DNA of 64,000 nucleotides from Zygaena filipendulae (lineage: Eukaryota; Arthropoda; Insecta; Lepidoptera; Zygaenidae). Of the stretch, positions 58,480 through 64,000 are shown one piece after another. Positions within the stretch are counted from its first letter, which is position 1, and each line of letters opens with the position of its first letter. The stretch spans positions 1,500,501 to 1,564,500 of the forward strand of contig OU015663.1 in the NCBI GenBank assembly GCA_907165275.2. Reading direction: 5' to 3'. A model generated the notes under the pieces. That model searched no databases and was not told where the DNA came from. It worked only from the letters and a program-made list of their open reading frames with translations. Position numbers and translations under genes: made by a program.

Positions 58480-58810
58480 GCGTCATTTACACTCGCGTAC
58501 GAGCAACGAGGCGAACCACGCGGCGAGCCCCGAGCGACTGTTTACATTCGCGCTTCGTCGCTCGCCGCGTGGTTCGCCTCGCCGCTCGTGCCGCTCGCGT
58601 CCCCCGGAGCGGCTTTTTTGTCACGAGTCAAAGGGACGAAAAAGGAGCAAGGGGCGCGGGGCGAGGGACGAGGCGCGAGTGTGAACAGGCGCTAGGGGCT
58701 CGCCGCGTGGTTCGCCTCGTCACTCGCACCGCTCGCTTCCGGAGCGGTTTTTTGGTCACGAGTCAAAGGACCTCGCGTCAAAGCGAGCGTGGTGTTTACA
58801 CTCGCGTTCT
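58480..58810. mobile_element. Foldback element, ACACTCGCG family
   Basis: GCGAACCACGCGGCGAG (about 58512) pairs with CTCGCCGCGTGGTTCGC at about 58561 and again at about 58699. TCACGAGTCAAAGG occurs twice. Ends TTTACACTCGCGT appear at both borders. The arginine-rich frame of 128 codons it contains is a by-product. Confidence 0.7.
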
Positions 58811-58994
58811 CGCTTCAGTCGGGTTTCAACTTTGGGCCGCGATGGTTGTGTGCTTTTAAACTGCATAATTGGATTGGTTGTAACTTGCAACAAGAAACGT
58901 TTTGGTTTCTAGAATTATTTTAAAAGAAACCGATAATTTGGGATCCCAAACATAGATTCCACAAAAATAACCAAAAAGTAAACGTTATATGGAC

Positions 58995-59640
58995 TAGATT
59001 TTATTAAGAAACTGGCTGTGCTCCGCGGTTTCACCCGCGTGAAAAGTTTTTATGTAACAACTTTTTTTTCTTGACATCCGATTTGAATGAAACAAAGCCT
59101 ATATGTAGATCCAGGCTAAGCTTAATCTACCTGCGAAAACCGCATGACAATCCGATCAGTAGATTCAGAGATTATCGCAAACTGAGAGACAGACAGACAG
59201 AAAAGATTTTTTAAAACCCCTTTTTTATAGTTGGTTACTCTTCGTTTATCGTCCCCTGTCAATTTTTGTTAAAAATATTCAATGTACAGAATCGCGGATT
59301 CTACTCTTTTATTATATTAGTACTAGCTGTGCCCCGCGGTTTCACCCGCGCGAAAAGTTTCTATACAACAACTTTTTTTATACAACAACTTCTTTTCCCG
59401 ACATCCGATTTCAATTAAACAAAGCCTATGTAACTCCAGGTTAAGCTTAATCCTAAACCGCATGACAATCCGTTCAGTAGATTCGGAGATTATCGTGAAC
59501 AGACAGAAAGACAGTAAAGATTTTTAAAAACCCTTTTTTTGCGCTTGGTTACTCTTTCCCCCCCGTCCGTCCGCTCCGTTCCGTCCCCTGTCAGTTTTTG
59601 TTAAAAATATTCAATGTACAGAATCGCGGATTCTTTTTAT
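58995..59640 (-). mobile_element. Two Lep1-like elements in tandem
   Basis: Copies at about 58995-59230 and 59320-59640 share GCTGTGCCCCGCGGTTTCAC or TGTGCTCCGCGGTTTCACCC, GACATCCGATTTCAAT, CGCATGACAATCCG and AATATTCAATGTACAGAATC. The two are about 85 % alike by eye, suggesting a local duplication. Confidence 0.6.
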
Positions 59641-59829
59641 CTTTTATAGATAGATAGATAGATATGTAGACCTCCAACCGCACTAAACAATAAACCTTTC
59701 GACAGCATCTCCTGCGCAAAAAACAGTCGATGACACCCGGCGCAGAAGAAGATGATATTGACAATTTTATTTATTTTATTTTTTTAAATTATTTATTTAA
59801 AGTTAAATTATTTATTTAATTTATTTATT

Positions 59830-59990
59830 TTACTAGCTATTATATTCTAGCGTTTCCCCGCGGTGTCATCCGCGTTAATTTCAAAGATCCTGCGGGAATT
59901 CCGGGATAAAAAGTACCCTATCTGTTATTCTGAATTGCTTCTACTTGAATCAAGATCAAAATATTAGCCTATACATGCATTTAATTTTCG
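59830..59990 (-). mobile_element. Lep1-like fragment
   Basis: CGTTTCCCCGCGGTGTCATC and AATTCCGGGATAAAAAGTAC are retained; the tail is lost. A T-rich (TTTA)n tract precedes it. Confidence 0.5.
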
Positions 59991-60608
59991 ACGTTTACAA
60001 AATAATGGTTAACGACATCTCTTGATTATTTCAGGAATAAATGAAATTTTAACCGTCGAGAACCTGTATCACGCACATACAGGCACAGGACAGTTCAAAT
60101 TTCAAAAAACTTTTGTTAGCAATACATAGATGGCGCAATATTAAATACAATAATTATTAGCCAAGCTTGGTAAAAAATCCTATAGAGCAGATAGCAGACA
60201 GTAGATATATAATATGATAATAGGAATCTATAGCTATTATTATTATTTTTTGATATTTTTATAGCTGTTTTATTGTAAAGTTTCAAATATTGTTTCAAAT
60301 ATTGTAAAGTTGAAATCCATTCAGTAGTTTTTGCGTGAAAACGTAACAAACATCCATACAATCCATACAAACTTTATAATATAAAGATTTTTAGAATAAT
60401 AAGTAAGGATTTCATTTATTAAAATTAATCGAGTAGTAGTAAAAGCTCAGTAAGCAAAGTCGTCTTGTTGCCGCTAACACTTCGACATCCTCCCTTGTTG
60501 CTAGCTCAAAGACAACTGAACTGAACGCACTGCAGGCCGCAGCTCTTTTGTCTCTTTTCCATCGATCGTGCGGTCGCGGTCGCACGCACGAGCGACGGGA
60601 CGAGGTAG

Positions 60609-60776
60609 CGTTTACACTCGCACCTCGTACCCCACCACGAAACGAAGCACAAGCACAGGCACAAGACGAGGAACGAGGTGCGAGTGTAAACGCCGATAAA
60701 ACAGCGTTTACACTCGCGCCTCGTACCTGGCCACAAGACGAACCACGAGGCGAGGAACGAGGCGCGAGTGTAAATC
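60609..60776. mobile_element. Two adjacent hairpins, ACACTCGCG foldback family
   Basis: GCGTTTACACTCGCACCTCG (60608) pairs with CGAGGTGCGAGTGTAAACGC (ending about 60693), and a second unit GCGTTTACACTCGCGCCTCG (about 60703) pairs with CGAGGCGCGAGTGTAAA (ending about 60775). The two units are about 10 bases apart. Confidence 0.85.
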
Positions 60777-60855
60777 CCGTATTAGGGTTTGAACTTACGC
60801 ATTGTGGCGTTTGACCCGAACCCACCAACCACTGAGCTATTATCGCTACAAAGGA
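60777..60855 (-). mobile_element. tRNA-like sequence (SINE head), not a functional tRNA
   Basis: On the minus strand ATAGCTCAGTGGTTGGTG is a good A box and TAAGTTCAAACCCTAATA a good B box. The arm between them (TCGGGTCAAACGCCACAATG) does not form a standard anticodon stem, and the 5' and 3' ends do not pair. Confidence 0.5.
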
Positions 60856-61279
60856 AATTTTAAAATGAATAAGTAACGTCATGTAGGTACCTAACTACCT
60901 ACCTACCTACCTATAATGCGAGTCGAACCGCATTTGTCTGTAACGTTTCGGTACTCGGTACTAGATGGCGTACCCGTTACTCATTACCGAGTACATACGG
61001 TTTGCTACAGCTCTAGTTTGTACTGCTGAACAAGTCGCGCGAGCTGAGCGAGGGTGCCGCGGAAGCGGCCAGCGATGCGCCAAATAAAAATGGTCAATCA
61101 TCATAGATGTCACCATGTTTAATCTTGAGCAGGCTAACCATCTAATCCACACTCATTCAGAGACCAGGCTAATAAATAACTGCGATACCAATAGCTACAA
61201 AAATTTGGAAAATTTAAATCTCTGATATGGTGGAAGATCAATGATAATAATTAAGCATAATAGGTACTTATAATTGATA

Positions 61280-61470
61280 TCACTAGCTGTCGCCCGCGAT
61301 TTCCCGTGGTAATTTCGGAGTTACCGCGAGAATTCTAGGATAAACTATAGAAATAAACCTTCCTCTTGAATCACTTTATCTATTGGTGAAAACCGCATGA
61401 AAATCCATTGATTAGTTTTTGAGTTTATAGCAAACAGACAGTGGAAGCGACTTCATTATATAAAGATGGT
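61280..61470 (-). mobile_element. Lep1-like element next to HTATSF1
   Basis: CACTAGCTGTCGCCCGCGAT to GCGACTTCATTATATAAAGA. It ends about 25 bases from the probable HTATSF1 polyadenylation signal. Confidence 0.6.
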
Positions 61471-61493
61471 GGAAGAAAAAAAAGAAATTGTTT

Positions 61494-61499
61494 TTATTT
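61494..61499 (-). terminator. Probable HTATSF1 polyadenylation signal
   Basis: TTTATT on the plus strand (AATAAA on the gene strand) about 75 bases beyond the stop codon. Exact base position is approximate. Confidence 0.5.
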
Positions 61500-61573
61500 A
61501 AGTTACATTACCAGAAAGCATGATTAATATTTAAAACTTTATCACACACTAGTTATACAAAAATATTAATATT

Positions 61574-63193
61574 CTATCCGGTTTCTAGGTCTTCTACTTT
61601 AGGGATGTCCTCCTTTTTTTCGCAATTTTCATCATCTTTCTTATCAAGAGTGATAGAAGTTGTGGCTTCTTTACTTATGCTTATGTCACTTTGACTTAAC
61701 TTTTCTTGTCCACTCCTGCCTTCTTCACCTTCCAAAAACTTATCCCAATTATCAATTCTCTTGCTTATCTCAGAATCCGTCTCAGCAATTCTATACTTGG
61801 TCCTTCCATCCCATATTTCAGCTGTGATCTGTTTTTTACCAAACCATCTTCCATTGATAAGTGCGACGACAGCATCAGCTTGTTCTGGTTCCTTCATTGT
61901 CACTTGAGCCACACCCTCTGGATGTTTGTCATAAATTACAACTTTCCTTACCTCTCCACATTTAGTGCATTCCTCTCTCAAATCCTGTTGATAATCTAGT
62001 ATTAACTGTACTTCTTTATCAAAATCTGTAGGATGAAACAAGTTTTTTACAATAACTACCCTTTCATGCTTAGACCTCTCACCTATGAACTTTTCTGGTC
62101 TCCAATCAAACAGTTTCTGTTGCATTTTCTTGAGCTTTTCCAACTCTTTCTTTTTCTTTTTCTTAGGTTTAAGTGCTGGATTGTAATCCCCCTTTAATTG
62201 AAAATGTGCTCTTTCTACTTTGATTTTGTTACCTTTAAAATCACTACCATCTAGTAGCTTAAGTGCTAGATCAACAGACTCTACTTTGATATAGGTACAT
62301 AAAGCATCACCTTTCAAACAGTTATGTTCTTTGTCAGTATAAAGTTTAACTTTCCATTTATGGTTGGCGATATCTCTTTCCACTAGACCACATTTTTGCA
62401 TAAAGTCCACAAACTCCTCCTCAGTTAAATCTTGTGGTAAGTTTGAAACGTAAACTTTAGTATTGGTATCTGCATTCGGTTCAAACCATTGTGGTTCACT
62501 CTTTCTTTTAACTCCCATTTGTTCCTTTTGATCTTCTTTGACAGTTGGTTCTTCTTTGTCCTTTTTATCTTGTTTAGTATTATCAACAAAACCATATGAC
62601 ATTTGATACATCGCTAAGAAATCATCATCAACTTTAGGTATCCATGCTTTTTTCTCTTCATCCCAAAAAAATTTTGAACCATCAGCTTCTGTGTAAATAT
62701 GGGTGTCATTTTCATAACTGTATATTTTTTCAGATGCTGCATTTTGATTGGTCATTAGATCCCATGCATTGGTTGATTGATTCCATGTGTATTTCTGTTG
62801 TGTTGTGGGGTCAGTATATATGGGTTTTTCATTTTCGTATGTAATGTAGGGGGCATAATCTCCCCATGCATTATTTGATGTTCCTGTGGGTGATTTACTA
62901 GACAAATTACTGTTCTCTTTTACATATGTTTTATTAGACACATCAGAAAGATCTTGTGACATCTCAGGTTCAGTTTGTGATGCATTCTTACTGGGTGTTT
63001 CTTCATTCTCAACATTGTTTTGTTCCGGATTTTTATTTATTTCTTTTACGTCGTCGACTAACGCCTCATCTGATTGTTTTATTGGAGGTGCATCGTTCGT
63101 GTTACTTTTCTCCTCTTTATTCAACTTCTGTACTGTTTCACTAGAAAGCTTGATTACAAACCCAGATTTCATACTCTTTTCTTGCTTCGACAT
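61574..63193 (-). CDS. HTATSF1: HTATSF1 (Tat-SF1) splicing factor, single exon, 539 aa
   Basis: ATG at 63193, stop at 61574, no intron. The nuclear protein joins the U2 snRNP and contacts SF3B1 during splicing. Residues about 110-195 hold two aromatic repeats of OCRE/WW-like type (YITYENEKPIYTDPTTQQKY; YSYENDTHIYTEADGSKFFW). WFEPNADTNTKVYVSNLP opens the first RRM (about 240-325). QQKLFDWRPEKF and HERVVIVKNLFHPTDF open the second, a UHM domain with the RWF motif (INGRWFGKKQITAEIWDG) that binds tryptophan-containing SF3B1 ligand motifs. A lysine-rich linker lies between, and the C-terminus is acidic and serine-rich but shorter than in human. Drosophila barc is the orthologue. Codon use is AT-rich, unlike WDR20 and mIF2. 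Confidence 0.96.
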   Translation of the reverse strand: MSKQEKSMKSGFVIKLSSETVQKLNKEEKSNTNDAPPIKQSDEALVDDVKEINKNPEQNNVENEETPSKNASQTEPEMSQDLSDVSNKTYVKENSNLSSKSPTGTSNNAWGDYAPYITYENEKPIYTDPTTQQKYTWNQSTNAWDLMTNQNAASEKIYSYENDTHIYTEADGSKFFWDEEKKAWIPKVDDDFLAMYQMSYGFVDNTKQDKKDKEEPTVKEDQKEQMGVKRKSEPQWFEPNADTNTKVYVSNLPQDLTEEEFVDFMQKCGLVERDIANHKWKVKLYTDKEHNCLKGDALCTYIKVESVDLALKLLDGSDFKGNKIKVERAHFQLKGDYNPALKPKKKKKKELEKLKKMQQKLFDWRPEKFIGERSKHERVVIVKNLFHPTDFDKEVQLILDYQQDLREECTKCGEVRKVVIYDKHPEGVAQVTMKEPEQADAVVALINGRWFGKKQITAEIWDGRTKYRIAETDSEISKRIDNWDKFLEGEEGRSGQEKLSQSDISISKEATTSITLDKKDDENCEKKEDIPKVEDLETG

Positions 63194-64000
63194 TATGACG
63201 AATGCAAAATATACTGTTATATTTATATATACAACAACATAACTAGACTTATGTTCGTTGTTCTATAAAATTATTTACTGCGATTATTTTGATTGTTTCA
63301 CGTGATATAAACGTTTATATCTTCTCTTTCCAATTAGAATTTGTAATTTTTCTCACCTTGTGATTGTACAAATGTACATTGCTGATGCACACAAATCAAC
63401 TAGACTTAATGCAAGTAGTGATGTAGTGATTGTTTAAATGATTTGTGCACAAAACTGAAAAAGTGAAAACAGTCAAACAAATTAGGTTATTTTGCTTTTT
63501 TTTTCTTTTGTAGCTAACTACACAACATTCCGCCAATGTCAAGTTGTTGAACTTGTGTCGTAACTCGCAAATTTACTCATCGAGAGGTAAACCTACCTAT
63601 TCCCAATCCTATTCCCAATTTAGGGGTTTTCCCCCCTAAATTTAGGGGGTATATGAATGCGGTGGAATTTTTTAAGGTATTATTTTTTTGAGATATTTTT
63701 AGGGGATTTTGTTACTAATCATTATTACTAAGAAAATTTAAATAAAAATTATTATTATTGTTTTCGAATTTTTGTGCCAATAATGTAAATTGAAAATACA
63801 TTTTGTTGACACGAATAATAATTGACAGAGAACAGAAAAGCAAACTATATCTTTTTTCAAACATTAATAGAGCATTATATTAAATATTGGTCTTAAAAAA
63901 ATCTAGAGACATTTTTGCTTTTGGTTAAATTTTTTTTATAAGACCACTATTTTCACCCTTATAATTTCAAACTAAGGCAAAAATCTTGGCACCATTTATT
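63194..64000. other. HTATSF1 upstream region
   Basis: Holds the promoter and 5' UTR of HTATSF1. CCCCCCTAAATTTAGGGGGT near 63630 is a palindrome. No other gene or element is supported. Confidence 0.5.

Noticed and set aside
58473..58859. 128-codon arginine-rich frame
   Set aside because: Lies wholly in a GC-rich foldback element with inverted repeats; no protein similarity recognised.

Overview
The window looks like nuclear DNA of a moth or butterfly (Lepidoptera). It is AT-rich with short GC-rich exons and spliceosomal introns. Its genes have clear animal relatives. Introns and spacers are packed with short non-autonomous transposons, including about a dozen copies of a Helitron/Lep1-like repeat (GCTGT-CCCGCGGTTTCACCCGCG ... 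TTTATAATATTAGTA) and tRNA-derived SINEs, both of which I associate with Lepidoptera. The species cannot be named from sequence alone.

Layout: 1-4006 (-) is a jockey-like non-LTR retrotransposon with two open reading frames, the second running off the left edge. 4579-5037 is a large foldback element. 5162-12927 (+) is a nine-exon gene for a coiled-coil protein with a C-terminal DPY-30 motif. 17240-30915 (-) is a four-exon PP2C phosphatase of the PPM1A/PPM1B type, with a 9.6 kb intron full of palindromic elements. 33307-46173 (+) is a complete 16-exon gene for mitochondrial translation initiation factor IF-2. 51970-56992 (-) is a four-exon WDR20 gene, tail-to-tail with mIF2. 61574-63193 (-) is a single-exon HTATSF1 (Tat-SF1) splicing-factor gene.

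For all four multi-exon genes I rebuilt exon borders by hand. Each chain keeps frame from ATG to stop: 609, 387, 714 and 642 residues. The genes do not form a pathway; they are unrelated housekeeping genes plus one likely axonemal or structural gene.

No clearly new biological system was found. The best leads are: intron 13 of mIF2, made almost wholly of two tandem arrays reaching from donor to acceptor; UG-rich rather than pyrimidine-rich 3' splice sites at five mIF2 exons; a near-perfect 42-bp-arm hairpin just after mIF2 exon 8; a partial copy of mIF2 exon 15 in the following intron; a Tc1/mariner relic nested in a SINE; and several foldback and TTAA-flanked MITE families present in multiple copies.
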